Origin: Chitinophaga sp. MM2321
GTDB taxonomy: Bacteria; Bacteroidota; Bacteroidia; Chitinophagales; Chitinophagaceae
Reading direction: 5' to 3'
NCBI RefSeq assembly: GCF_964033635.1
Contig: NZ_OZ035533.1
Span: 5,427,001-5,491,000 of the forward strand
DNA length: 64,000 bases
A program made the position numbers and the translations under genes. The first letter of the stretch is position 1; each line of letters begins with the position of its first letter. Shown here piece after piece: positions 53,047 through 61,590 of the stretch. The notes beneath the pieces were generated by a model. It saw nothing but the letters and a program-made list of their open reading frames with translations, made no database searches and had not been told where the DNA came from.

Positions 53047-53754
53047 CTACTCCTTAACCACCAACCGGAATCCATTCCCATGGATGTTCACGATTTCGAT
53101 ATCCGGATCGTCTTTCAGGTACTTGCGTAGTTTGGCGATGTAGACATCCATACTGCGGCCATTGAAATAGGTATCACTACCCCATATTTTTTTCAGTGCC
53201 AGCTCGCGGGGTAACAAGTCGTTTTTATGTTCGCACAGCATGTGCAGCAACTCGTTTTCCTTTGGCGACAAGGTATGTGTTTCATCGTTATGTGCGAGGG
53301 TACGCAAACGGGAGTTGAAAGCATAGGAAGCAATCTGGAACTCGTGCAACTCTTCTTCTTTGCTATTCAGTTCCTGGTTACGTTTCAGGATTGCTTTGAT
53401 TTTGAGCAGTAACAGTTCGCTGTCAAACGGTTTGGAGATATAATCGTCCGCCCCGAGTTTGTAGCCCTGGATGATATCTTCCTTCATGGTTTTAGCCGAC
53501 AGGAAAAACAGGGGAATATCCGGATCTACATCGCGGATTTCTTCCGCCAGTTTAAATCCATCCATATTGGGCATCATGATGTCCAGCAGGCAGATATCGA
53601 ATTTCTCGCGGCGGAAGGCGGCCAGCGCCAGAATACCATCCCGGCATAGTTCCACCTCATAGTCATTCAGCTCCAGGTAGTTTTTAAGTACCATACCCAA
53701 ATTGGTATCATCTTCTGCCAGTAATATTTTAGGTTTACGTTCTTCCATGATCAT
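53047..53754 (-). CDS. OmpR/PhoB-family response regulator (orphan, 1 of 2)
   Basis: A protein of 235 residues. The N-terminal receiver has acidic residues EDD and the phospho-acceptor Asp58 (ICLLDIMMP), plus a KPF motif. The C-terminal winged helix (about 135-235) ends RSMDVYIAKLRKYL...VNIHGNGFRL. No histidine kinase gene lies nearby. It is strongly similar to the second regulator at 56464-57165, both carrying a PF-SMDVxxxKLRK pattern. ATG 53748 is an alternative start. Confidence 0.9.
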   Translation of the reverse strand: MIMEERKPKILLAEDDTNLGMVLKNYLELNDYEVELCRDGILALAAFRREKFDICLLDIMMPNMDGFKLAEEIRDVDPDIPLFFLSAKTMKEDIIQGYKLGADDYISKPFDSELLLLKIKAILKRNQELNSKEEELHEFQIASYAFNSRLRTLAHNDETHTLSPKENELLHMLCEHKNDLLPRELALKKIWGSDTYFNGRSMDVYIAKLRKYLKDDPDIEIVNIHGNGFRLVVKE

Positions 53755-53891
53755 AAAGGGTTGATTATAACAAATATAAAGTTTTTCTCCCGCAGGAAAG
53801 GTCGTTAAAATTTGGTCTTATCTGAACAAATGAATTGTTAAAACTGTTGCTGGATTTGATTATAACGGAGAACTATATACGATTTGAGGCT

Positions 53892-54683
53892 TTATTTCTT
53901 GTTGAGTAAGGAACTAAAGGGATGCCGCAGGTTACCGTAGTTCACCATGTCTACCACGATATTCCCTACGGAGATGGGGCTTTCTACCCGCAGTGGTATC
54001 TTATTGGCATCATCACTTACCCATACCGTCATCTTCTCCCCGCCTTCAAATATGGTACCTTTGATCAGCAGGGGTTTGAATTTGATGGCCCGGAATTTCC
54101 CGAACCTGGTATTTACTTCTTCCTTACCCATATACCTGATGTAGATATTATACACCTGATCGTCCAGGAACATGGCAAAAGGGATCTTATCTCCTTCCTT
54201 ATACTTGTTAAAATCAATGTTACGGGCGTAATAGATGGCACTGATCACATCCTGCACGCAGGGAGGTACGGTAAAGGTGCCATTGGTGCTCACCGCCTGG
54301 TGGGCAGCCTGGTTAAAGATTACGTTGTTATAGATCTTGTAGCCGCCTTCATTGACGTTGCGCAGAAATTTCAACGGCTGCATGGTGGCGGTGTCCAGGA
54401 AGGTTTCGTATTTATCGCGTACTTTAAAGATCCAGTCGTAAGCCCGGAAGGTTTTGCCATCGCCGGTAATATGATAGACATCCCGGTTGGCGAAGCGTTC
54501 CAGCACACAGCTGAAGGTGGCCTCTCCGGCTCCCACGTACATTTTACCGAGGTTATAGTATACTTTAAACGTAATGCTTTCTCCCGCATTGAAGCTTGTA
54601 TTACGAATAGAGCAGAAGTCGTTTTGCGCTTCGGCGGGGTGAATACAGGAGAAACATAAGATGATGAGTAGAATATACCTCAT
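53892..54683 (-). CDS. DUF3108 domain-containing exported protein
   Basis: A protein of 263 residues with a Sec signal (residues 1-19, LLIILCFSCIHPAEAQ). The mature beta-rich domain opens FNAGESITFKVYYNLGKMYVGAGEATF, typical of DUF3108 (a beta-barrel-like, lipid- or polymer-binding fold), and ends VWVSDDANKIPLRVESPISVGNI. Function unknown. It starts 9 nt after the flippase-like gene on the same strand, so the two may act together at the envelope. Confidence 0.85.
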   Translation of the reverse strand: MRYILLIILCFSCIHPAEAQNDFCSIRNTSFNAGESITFKVYYNLGKMYVGAGEATFSCVLERFANRDVYHITGDGKTFRAYDWIFKVRDKYETFLDTATMQPLKFLRNVNEGGYKIYNNVIFNQAAHQAVSTNGTFTVPPCVQDVISAIYYARNIDFNKYKEGDKIPFAMFLDDQVYNIYIRYMGKEEVNTRFGKFRAIKFKPLLIKGTIFEGGEKMTVWVSDDANKIPLRVESPISVGNIVVDMVNYGNLRHPFSSLLNKK

Positions 54684-54692
54684 TGATGGAAC

Positions 54693-55637
54693 CTATTTTT
54701 CCTTGAAAATTTTTACACCTAAAAGCAACACGCTTCCTAAAACTGCCGGCAGCACCAGGTTGATCAACCATATGCCTACGGTGGCAGCAATGATAGCTAC
54801 TGTATTGGAACTCAGCATCCCGAGAAAATAAATACTCACTTTCCCCCGGAGCCCCAGTTCTGCAATGGCAATGGTGGGTACAACCGCCATCACCAGGTAA
54901 ATAACACTATTCAGTAAAAAGGCCTGCCACCAGAAAAATTCCAGCCCCAGCGCGTCCAACAAAATCAAATACTGTGCCGAGAAGACCATATACCGCAGGG
55001 CTGAAAGCAGCAACAGGTAACGTAAATCGCCCGATGAGTATTTCACAATGATCTGCACAAATACCTTTACTTTTCGCAGGAAAGGTATCTTTTCAAAAAC
55101 AGCCAGAATAATTTCTAACCGAAAATATAACAATATCGTCAGGCCACAAATTACTACCAGCATTCCTAACAGTATTTTCTCCCATAAAACGGGGATCGCA
55201 TAATCGTTTCCCTTTGCCAGTGCGAAAGTGTTAAGAAAGTAGATCAGGCCAATTAACCCAAAGATAATCGTTACGATCAGCTGGCTGAAACTACCTACAA
55301 TCGTTGCTGCAATGGCTTTCAGCTTATTGTTGTTTTTGAGGTACAGTACACGGCCACCGTATTCGCCTATACGATTGGGGGTATTGACAGAAAGCGAGAC
55401 CCCCGAAAGGATCGCACTGAAAGCCCTTAAAAAAGAAATGCTTTCCAACGGTTTTATCAGCTTTTGCCACTTCCGGGCTTCCAATCCCCAGTTAAAAAGC
55501 ATCAATACCAATACGAGGAAGATGCCCACCCACCCCTTCTCCTGGAGGGAGCCACGCATCTGCAACAGCGACTGCTGCAAATTTTCGCGGTGCATCAACT
55601 GATTGTATATAGAGTAGGCCAGCCAGGCAAAAAGCAC
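54693..55637 (-). CDS. Lysylphosphatidylglycerol synthase TM-region / flippase-like membrane protein
   Basis: A protein of 314 residues with about eight membrane helices and no soluble catalytic domain. GVSLSVNTPNRIGEYGGRVLYLK is the signature of the UPF0104/LPG synthase transmembrane family, thought to flip or transport lipids or glycolipids. The substrate is unknown. It is co-transcribed with the DUF3108 gene downstream and divergent from ruvC. Confidence 0.85.
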   Translation of the reverse strand: MLFAWLAYSIYNQLMHRENLQQSLLQMRGSLQEKGWVGIFLVLVLMLFNWGLEARKWQKLIKPLESISFLRAFSAILSGVSLSVNTPNRIGEYGGRVLYLKNNNKLKAIAATIVGSFSQLIVTIIFGLIGLIYFLNTFALAKGNDYAIPVLWEKILLGMLVVICGLTILLYFRLEIILAVFEKIPFLRKVKVFVQIIVKYSSGDLRYLLLLSALRYMVFSAQYLILLDALGLEFFWWQAFLLNSVIYLVMAVVPTIAIAELGLRGKVSIYFLGMLSSNTVAIIAATVGIWLINLVLPAVLGSVLLLGVKIFKEK

Positions 55638-55669
55638 CGTGCCTAATAAGTAATTGAGAATTATTTTGG

Positions 55670-55677
55670 TACTTTTG
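55670..55677 (+). promoter_or_regulatory. Candidate -7 box of ruvC
   Basis: TACTTTTG matches TAnnTTTG. It predicts a transcript starting near 55684, which supports the ruvC start at TTG 55714 and excludes the upstream TTG 55654. Confidence 0.5.
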
Positions 55678-55713
55678 TTCAGATATCAAGATTTTTGCAA
55701 AAATATACTGTGG

Positions 55714-56274
55714 TTGGCAAACAAGTCAAAAATAATTCTCGGCATTGACCCCGGTACCTTGGTAATGGGCTATGGGCTTATACTTGTTGATGGTAAAAAA
55801 ATTAGCCTGATTGAAATGAATGTCCTGAAACTATCCCGGTTAAAGGATCATTACGAAAGACTACAACTGATTCATGCACGTGTTAATGAACTGATACAGG
55901 AGCATAAACCAACAAGTTTTGCTATTGAAGCCCCCTTCTTTGGAAAGAATGTACAAAGTATGCTGAAGCTGGGCCGCGCACAGGGAGTAGCTATTGCTAC
56001 CGCTATGCAGGCTGGTCTTACCGTAACAGAATATTCCCCGAAAAAAGTCAAACAATCTGTTACCGGTAATGGCAATGCAGACAAAGAACAGGTGTGGTTG
56101 ATGCTGCAACGTATCCTCAGTATAGCCGAACGCCCCGATTTCTTTGATGCCACAGATGCCCTTGCTGTAGCCGTTTGCCATTTCTACCAGGCAGGTAGCC
56201 CCCTGGCTGCCAGCTCCAAAGCAAAAGGATGGGAACAGTTTCTGCAACAACATCCTGACAGGATTTCCAGGTAA
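55714..56274 (+). CDS. ruvC: Holliday-junction resolvase RuvC
   Basis: An endonuclease that resolves Holliday junctions with RuvAB; about 186 residues. The catalytic acidic residues are in ILGIDPGT (near the N-terminus), AIEAPFFG, and the C-terminal Asp pair DATDALAVAVCH. The conserved N-terminus places the start at TTG 55714. A TACTTTTG box 37 nt upstream supports this. Confidence 0.93.
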   Translation: MANKSKIILGIDPGTLVMGYGLILVDGKKISLIEMNVLKLSRLKDHYERLQLIHARVNELIQEHKPTSFAIEAPFFGKNVQSMLKLGRAQGVAIATAMQAGLTVTEYSPKKVKQSVTGNGNADKEQVWLMLQRILSIAERPDFFDATDALAVAVCHFYQAGSPLAASSKAKGWEQFLQQHPDRISR

Positions 56275-56463
56275 CCGGCACTGCTTCAAAAGCTTATTTC
56301 ATAATTTCGTAAATTGTAGTTACTTTGTTTGAAATTGTTCATCCTATTTTACAGGCTAACCGGTCATGTGATCGGAAAATAGCTTCACTATGAAAAATTA
56401 CCATCATTTGTTGAACAGTAATTGTAAGGCAAGCTTTTTTATATTAATCAGCAGCAGGCAGAT

Positions 56464-57165
56464 ATGAAAGCAAGAATCTTATTGGTGGAAGATGATCAAT
56501 ATATCGGTGCGGTAACAAAGAGGAGATTGGAAGATGCGGGCTACGATGTTGTACATAGTATAGATGGCCAGGTAGCTTGGGAACAGTTCCAGTTACGCTC
56601 TTTCGATATTTGTTTGCTGGACGTGGTAATGCCCAAAAAAGACGGACTCACACTTGCCCAGCAGATCCGCGAAGTTAATGACCACATCCCTATATTATTT
56701 CTCACCTCCAAAAACGAAAAAGAAGATAGGATCGCCGGCCTTCAAACCGGAGCGGATGACTATATCAGTAAGCCTTTCAGTATGCAGGAACTGATCCTCC
56801 GTATTGAAGTATTCCTCAAAAGGACCAAGAGCCGGAATATAGACAGATCCCACATCTTTACCATCGGTAAACTGACATTTGACTACGAAGACCTCCGCCT
56901 CTACAATGAGACCGGAGAAGTATCCATTTCCCTTACACAAAAGGAAGCAGAACTACTCAGATACCTCTGTAACAATCCGAATAAGACCCTGAAAAGAGAA
57001 GACATTCTCTCACAGGTATGGGGGAAAGATGATTACTTCCTGGGCCGTAGCATGGACGTTTTTGTAACCAAACTCAGGAAACACTTTAAATCAGACCCGC
57101 ACATCCGGCTTGAAACGCTGCATGGGATAGGATTCCGGTTTAATGTACCCGTTCTCGGTAAGTAA
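56464..57165 (+). CDS. OmpR/PhoB-family response regulator (orphan, 2 of 2)
   Basis: A protein of 233 residues. The receiver domain has EDD, phospho-acceptor Asp53 (ICLLDVVMP) and a KPFS motif; the winged-helix output domain ends RSMDVFVTKLRKHF...LHGIGFRF. No kinase gene is adjacent. It shares many residues with the regulator at 53047-53754 (same phylum subfamily as Bacteroides RprY), suggesting an ancient duplication. Confidence 0.9.
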   Translation: MKARILLVEDDQYIGAVTKRRLEDAGYDVVHSIDGQVAWEQFQLRSFDICLLDVVMPKKDGLTLAQQIREVNDHIPILFLTSKNEKEDRIAGLQTGADDYISKPFSMQELILRIEVFLKRTKSRNIDRSHIFTIGKLTFDYEDLRLYNETGEVSISLTQKEAELLRYLCNNPNKTLKREDILSQVWGKDDYFLGRSMDVFVTKLRKHFKSDPHIRLETLHGIGFRFNVPVLGK

Positions 57166-57558
57166 TTATTGCAAGTGCGCTGTAATCTGCGCCTGGATTT
57201 GCTTAAACTCTTCTACAGACAACTTTAGTTTGCTGCGGGAAAAATTCATGTCGTCCGCTGAATTAATAGGGATGAGATGCATATGTGCGTGCGGTACTTC
57301 CAGTCCCACCACACTCACTCCTATACGATTGCACGGTACTACCTTTTCAATGGCATGTGCAATAGGCTTGGCAAATAATAACCATTCCTGCAACAGCGCA
57401 TCTTCCACATCAAAAAATTTATCTGTCTCCGTTTTCGGTATCACCAGTGTATGCCCTTTTACCAACGGGAAAATATCCAGGAAGGCGTAGAAGTGTTCGT
57501 TCTCTGCAATTTTGTAACTGGGAATATCTCCCTTGATGATTTTCATGAAGATGGACAT
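57166..57558 (-). CDS. HIT-family nucleotide-binding protein
   Basis: A cytoplasmic histidine-triad hydrolase/transferase of the HinT group, 130 residues. The triad HxHxH is at His90, His92, His94 (VPHAHMHLIP). The start at 57558 gives the canonical N-terminus MSIFMKIIKGDIPSYKIAEN; the longer ORF would run into palindromic element H. It is co-directional with greA upstream and convergent with the response-regulator gene, whose stop it abuts. Confidence 0.93.
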   Translation of the reverse strand: MSIFMKIIKGDIPSYKIAENEHFYAFLDIFPLVKGHTLVIPKTETDKFFDVEDALLQEWLLFAKPIAHAIEKVVPCNRIGVSVVGLEVPHAHMHLIPINSADDMNFSRSKLKLSVEEFKQIQAQITAHLQ

Positions 57559-57568
57559 AGCAGATAGA

Positions 57569-57641
57569 TATTTACGATTTTGTGATTTACGGATTTTGTA
57601 ATGCGGTGGCGTTGGCACTTACATGACAAAATACCCAAATA
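57569..57641. repeat. Palindromic intergenic element H (degenerate)
   Basis: The left flank nearly repeats the 20-nt outer word of element A (TATTTACG-ATTTTGTGATTTA) and then TTTACGGATTTTG. The right half ATACCCAAAT also recurs after element A. The palindrome itself is imperfect (57585-57604 with 57619-57640). It lies between greA and the HIT gene. Confidence 0.65.
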
Positions 57642-57668
57642 AAAAGGGGCCGCATTGAATGCAACCCC
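57641..57668 (-). terminator. Intrinsic terminator of greA
   Basis: On the minus strand GGGGTTGCAT pairs with ATGCGGCCCC (two G-T pairs) around a TCA loop, followed by TTTTTATTT. It lies 32 nt beyond the greA stop. Confidence 0.85.
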
Positions 57669-57699
57669 TGCAAATATCGTGAAAAAGCACACACCGTGC

Positions 57700-58179
57700 T
57701 TATGCAGTAATATGATCGATCTTAAACTTAATATGTCCGTTTGGCGCCTGTACATCTGCTACATCGCCCACCTTCTTACCCAACAATCCCCTGCCGATAG
57801 GAGAAGTAACGGAAATCTTGCCTGCTTTCAGATCAGCCTCTGTTTCAGAAACGATCTGGTAAGTAACGGTTTTCTTATTGGCTACATTCGTAATAGTAAC
57901 CTTACATAAAATAGATACTTTGGAAGTATCGATGGAATCTGTGCTTACAATACGGGAGGCCGAAATTGCATTTTCCAGGGTAGCGATCCTGGCTTCGTGA
58001 ATACCTTGTGCTTCTTTGGCGGCATCATATTCGGCATTTTCCTTCAAGTCGCCCTTTTCCCTTGCTTCAGCAATTGCCCGTGCAATTTCTGCGCGTCCTT
58101 TTGTTTTAAGGATGCTCAACTCGTTCATCATTTGATCCAGGGTTTCTTTCGTAACGTAGTTTATGTTTATGCCAGACAT
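57700..58179 (-). CDS. greA: Transcription elongation factor GreA
   Basis: Stimulates RNA polymerase to cleave backtracked transcripts; 159 residues. The N-terminal coiled coil (1-75) carries the conserved acidic tip (EYDAAKEAQ, residues about 49-57 region), and the C-terminal domain has SPIGRGLLGKKVGDV. Its 5' leader contains a strong intrinsic terminator oriented towards the gene at 58204-58242, about 25 nt before the start codon. Confidence 0.95.
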   Translation of the reverse strand: MSGININYVTKETLDQMMNELSILKTKGRAEIARAIAEAREKGDLKENAEYDAAKEAQGIHEARIATLENAISASRIVSTDSIDTSKVSILCKVTITNVANKKTVTYQIVSETEADLKAGKISVTSPIGRGLLGKKVGDVADVQAPNGHIKFKIDHITA

Positions 58180-58203
58180 AACATGCTTTGTTTTATTTAT
58201 TTA

Positions 58204-58242
58204 TAAAAAAAAATCAACGCCTCCATTTGCACGGAAGCGTTG
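58204..58242 (-). terminator. Intrinsic terminator just upstream of greA, in greA sense
   Basis: On the minus strand CAACGCTTCC pairs with GGAGGCGTTG (one mismatch) around an 8-nt loop, followed by nine Ts. It may end the dehydrogenase transcript (stop at 58361) or act as a leader terminator of greA. Confidence 0.85.
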
Positions 58243-58259
58243 TAAAACTGGTGTTATTG

Positions 58260-58267
58260 CAAATATA
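58260..58267 (-). promoter_or_regulatory. Candidate -7 box upstream of the greA leader terminator
   Basis: The minus strand reads TATATTTG, matching TAnnTTTG. If used, transcripts would start near 58253 and run through the terminator before greA. The -33 element is not evident. Confidence 0.35.
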
Positions 58268-58360
58268 ACAAATATTTTATAAAGAAAAGCATCGTCCTTT
58301 CCGAATCAAATAAGTTGAAAATCAACCATTTAATTCGAATTTCTAAACCCAGGGATGGAT

Positions 58361-59290
58361 TTATATGATATTCAGTTTCTCTAAAACTATACGCGCCATC
58401 TTAATGCTGGCTTCATGTGAATACCCGGCTATATGTGGCGTTACCACTACATTGCGGGCTTTCAGGAAATATGCCAGCTGCTCTTTTTCCTCCTGCGTAT
58501 AACTGCTCATCTTTTCATTTTCCAGTACATCCAGGCAGGCACCGGCGACGATCCCTTCTTCCAATGCTGCAATCAGGTCGCGGTTGTTGACCAGCTTGCC
58601 TCTTGCGGTATTCATGAACCATACCGGTTTGGCGAATGATTTAAAAAACGCCGTATTAGCCAGGTGTTGTGTTTCAGCCGTCAGTGGTAAATGAACGCTC
58701 ACCACATCCGACTCTTTAAACAGCTGCTCCATCGTCACTTCTTTCACGTCTGCTGTTCCAAAGCCCTGTTTGTATTTATCATACGCCAGGATATTGACAT
58801 CAAAACCTTTCAATTTGCGGGCAAATGCGCTGCCGGTATTCCCGTAGCCGATAATGCCCACTGTTCTGCCCTCCAGTTCAAAGGCCCGGTTACCATCCCG
58901 CTCCCAAATGCCTTCCCGCAACTCCAGGTTACTTTTCAGCACATTGTTCAGCAGGCACAAGAGCATACCCACTGCCTGCTCCCCCACTGCATCGCGGTTG
59001 CCTTCCGGACTGCTTACACAATGAATGCCTTTACTTTCTGCATAAGGCACGTCAATCAGTTCCATACCTGACCCCAGGCGGCCAATCCACTCCAGGTTCG
59101 GGGCATGGTCAATAATATGTTTGTCTACCCGGATCCGGGTAGTTACGATCAAACCAATACAATCATGGATACTACTGTATACTTCGTCATACGAAACAGA
59201 CGGTTCATAGATCACTTCAAAACCATTGTTCTGTAACTGATCAATCAAATACGGATGTGCCTTAGCGGTAATTAATACTTTCCTGCTCAT
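58361..59290 (-). CDS. NAD-dependent 2-hydroxyacid dehydrogenase (SerA-like)
   Basis: A protein of 309 residues, without the C-terminal ACT domain of full-length SerA. The Rossmann motif is GIIGYGNTGSAFARKL (residues about 144-159). Catalytic Arg, Glu and His occur in NTARGKLV, LDVLENE and TPHIAGYS. Short Bacteroidota forms are often annotated as D-3-phosphoglycerate or 2-hydroxyacid dehydrogenase; the substrate is not certain. The ATG overlaps the rsmA stop by 4 nt, so the two are translationally coupled. Confidence 0.87.
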   Translation of the reverse strand: MSRKVLITAKAHPYLIDQLQNNGFEVIYEPSVSYDEVYSSIHDCIGLIVTTRIRVDKHIIDHAPNLEWIGRLGSGMELIDVPYAESKGIHCVSSPEGNRDAVGEQAVGMLLCLLNNVLKSNLELREGIWERDGNRAFELEGRTVGIIGYGNTGSAFARKLKGFDVNILAYDKYKQGFGTADVKEVTMEQLFKESDVVSVHLPLTAETQHLANTAFFKSFAKPVWFMNTARGKLVNNRDLIAALEEGIVAGACLDVLENEKMSSYTQEEKEQLAYFLKARNVVVTPHIAGYSHEASIKMARIVLEKLNII

Positions 59291-60039
59291 ATCATCTTAT
59301 GGGATAATGCTGCAAAATCAGCTACGCTCAGTTCTTCAGCTCTTTTGGTGAAGATAGGATCCTGCAAAAATTCTTTATCAAATAATGTTTTCAACGGGTT
59401 ACGCAATTGCTTGCGTCGCTGGTTAAACGCTGTTTTTACCAGCACAAAAAATTTGCGTTCAGAAGCTATATCTGCCGGATGTTCCAGTCTCGTAAGCCGG
59501 ATCACGGCCGATTTTACCTTGGGTGGCGGATTGAAGCAGTTTTCATGTACTTCAAACAAATACTCGATCTTATAGTATGCCTGTAAGAGCACACTGAGAA
59601 TACCGTATTCCTTGTTGCCATGTGCAGATGCGATACGGCTGGCAACTTCCTTCTGAAACATACCTACTACCACATCCACCTGCTGATGCCATTCCAGCAC
59701 CTTGAACATGATCTGTGTAGAAATATTATACGGGAAATTGCCGATCAGGTGAAAGGACCCTTCAAATGGTAATGCAGCATCCAGGATGCTTTCATTGACC
59801 AGCTTACCTACAATAGCAGGATAAGTTTTTTCCAGGTAGGCTACCTTTTCTCTGTCAAGTTCTATGGCTTTGAACTGTATGCCCGGAATCTGCAGCAGGT
59901 ATTTTGTGATGGCGCCCCCGCCAGGGCCCACCTCCAGCACTTGCTGGCCTTCAATTACAGGTAAGGACTCCACTATTTTCCTGCACATATTTTCATCTGT
60001 GAGGAAGTGCTGGCCCAGTGATTTTTTTAGTGTATACAT
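59287..60039 (-). CDS. rsmA: 16S rRNA dimethyladenosine transferase
   Basis: Dimethylates A1518 and A1519 near the 3' end of 16S rRNA, a late step in small-subunit assembly; 250 residues. KSLGQHFLTDENM is the N-terminal signature, EVGPGGGAITKYLL the SAM motif, and NFPYNISTQIM the catalytic motif IV. It is divergent from pdxA, a recurrent neighbour, and overlaps the dehydrogenase gene by 4 nt. Confidence 0.95.
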   Translation of the reverse strand: MYTLKKSLGQHFLTDENMCRKIVESLPVIEGQQVLEVGPGGGAITKYLLQIPGIQFKAIELDREKVAYLEKTYPAIVGKLVNESILDAALPFEGSFHLIGNFPYNISTQIMFKVLEWHQQVDVVVGMFQKEVASRIASAHGNKEYGILSVLLQAYYKIEYLFEVHENCFNPPPKVKSAVIRLTRLEHPADIASERKFFVLVKTAFNQRRKQLRNPLKTLFDKEFLQDPIFTKRAEELSVADFAALSHKMI

Positions 60040-60181
60040 GTGTGAAGCGCAAAGATAAGTAAACTTTAGCGGTTAGCTTTTAGCAGATAACAGTAAAACA
60101 ATAGCCGGCAACATCCCCTGCCACTACATTAAAGCTAACGGCTAATTGCTTATATTTGTTCCTCATTGGAGGCAATTCAGC

Positions 60182-61243
60182 ATGAGTACTACCCAGATCA
60201 ACAAACCGGTTATCGGCATCACCATCGGTGATATCAACAGCATTGGCGCGGAAATTATCATCAAAACGTTTACGGACAGCAGGATGATGGAGTTCTGTAC
60301 GCCGGTGATCTTTGCATCTAATAAGACCATCAACTTTTACCGGAAGCTGATGAATGAAAACAACTTCAATTATCAGAGCATTAAAGATTTCACCCGCCTC
60401 AATCACAAACAGGTGAATGTATACAATTGCTGGGAAGAAGAAGTGCAGATAACACCCGGTGTACTCAATGAAGCCGGCGGCAAATACGCTACCCGCGCCC
60501 TGGAAGCAGCTATCCAATGTTTGAAAGATGGCTACATACAAGGACTGGTAACAGCACCTATCCATAAAAACAATGTACAAAGCGAAACCTTCAACTATAC
60601 CGGTCACACACCTTACCTCAAAGCAGCCTTCAATGCCAAAGATGTACTGATGTTCATGACCGCCGAGAATATGCGCGTGGGCCTGCTCACAGAACATGTA
60701 CCGGTATCGGAAGTAGCGAAATATGTTACCAAAGAAAATATCCTCAGCAAATTGCAGCTGATGAAAGATAGCCTGGTAAAAGATTTTGGAATAGACCAGC
60801 CCCGCATCGCCGTATTAGGACTCAACCCCCATGCCGGTGATGAAGGTTTGATAGGAAGAGAAGAAATAGAACAGATCACACCAGCTATCAGACATGCCAA
60901 AGGTAATGGCATCTTATGTTTCGGCCCTTATAGCGCCGATGCATTCTTTGCCCGTGAAATGTTCCGCCAGTTTGATGGCGTACTGGCCATGTATCACGAT
61001 CAGGGCCTCATCCCTTTTAAATCACTTGCCAGCGGTGAAGGTATTAACTATACTGCCGGCTTACATATCGTACGTACTTCCCCCGATCACGGCACTGCTT
61101 TTGACATTGCCGGTAAAAACGAAGCAGATCCCAGTTCATTCAGACAAGCCATCTTCACCTGCCTGGAAATACTGGAACAACGCGAGCGTTATGCAGAAAA
61201 TACCAGGAACCCGCTGAAGAAAACGGAACTGGCATCGGAATAA
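60182..61243 (+). CDS. pdxA: 4-hydroxythreonine-4-phosphate dehydrogenase
   Basis: An NAD-dependent, metal-assisted step of pyridoxal 5'-phosphate biosynthesis (DXP-independent-threonine branch); 353 residues. The start at ATG 60182 gives STTQINKPVIGITIGDINSIG. GLNPHAGDEGLIGREE and AMYHDQGLIPFK supply the metal ligands, TSPDHGTAFDIAG the substrate site. PLP made here would serve enzymes such as the aminotransferase in this window. It is divergent from rsmA. Confidence 0.94.
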   Translation: MSTTQINKPVIGITIGDINSIGAEIIIKTFTDSRMMEFCTPVIFASNKTINFYRKLMNENNFNYQSIKDFTRLNHKQVNVYNCWEEEVQITPGVLNEAGGKYATRALEAAIQCLKDGYIQGLVTAPIHKNNVQSETFNYTGHTPYLKAAFNAKDVLMFMTAENMRVGLLTEHVPVSEVAKYVTKENILSKLQLMKDSLVKDFGIDQPRIAVLGLNPHAGDEGLIGREEIEQITPAIRHAKGNGILCFGPYSADAFFAREMFRQFDGVLAMYHDQGLIPFKSLASGEGINYTAGLHIVRTSPDHGTAFDIAGKNEADPSSFRQAIFTCLEILEQRERYAENTRNPLKKTELASE

Positions 61244-61250
61244 CCAGCAC

Positions 61251-61556
61251 TCAGCTATTATTGGACTTCCCTGTTTTCAAATAGGACTGGATAGAATTAA
61301 CGTAATTCTCAAAGGCTTTCCTGCCTGTGGGTGTTATTTTACAAATCGTTTGCGGGTAGTTTTCTTTAAACTGTTTTACTACTTCTATATAAGCAACATC
61401 CCGTAATTTATTGATCTGCACACTCAGATTACCAGCCGTGGCATTCGTTTTCTCCTTCAGAAAAGTAAATTCTGCTTCCTCCTCACGTAGCAACACTGAC
61501 ATAATAGCCAACCGCAATTGTGAATGTAACACCGGGTCCAGATCTTTAAAATCCAT
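61251..61556 (-). CDS. Small winged-helix transcriptional regulator
   Basis: A protein of 101 residues: one winged helix-turn-helix (LRLAIMSVLLREEEAEFTFLKEKTNATAGNLSVQINKLRD, recognition helix about 40-55) and a short C-terminal helix. It resembles the compact MarR/ArsR-like regulators (winged-helix, HTH_34 type) common in Bacteroidota. The target is unknown. It is convergent with pdxA and follows palindromic element I on the minus strand. Confidence 0.82.
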   Translation of the reverse strand: MDFKDLDPVLHSQLRLAIMSVLLREEEAEFTFLKEKTNATAGNLSVQINKLRDVAYIEVVKQFKENYPQTICKITPTGRKAFENYVNSIQSYLKTGKSNNS

Positions 61557-61590
61557 ACTGTTGAAAATTTTGGAATTTTGAAATATAGCT

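Noticed and set aside
53922..54659. 245-codon frame antisense to the DUF3108 gene
   Set aside because: The minus-strand frame has a signal peptide and family motifs; the plus-strand frame has neither.
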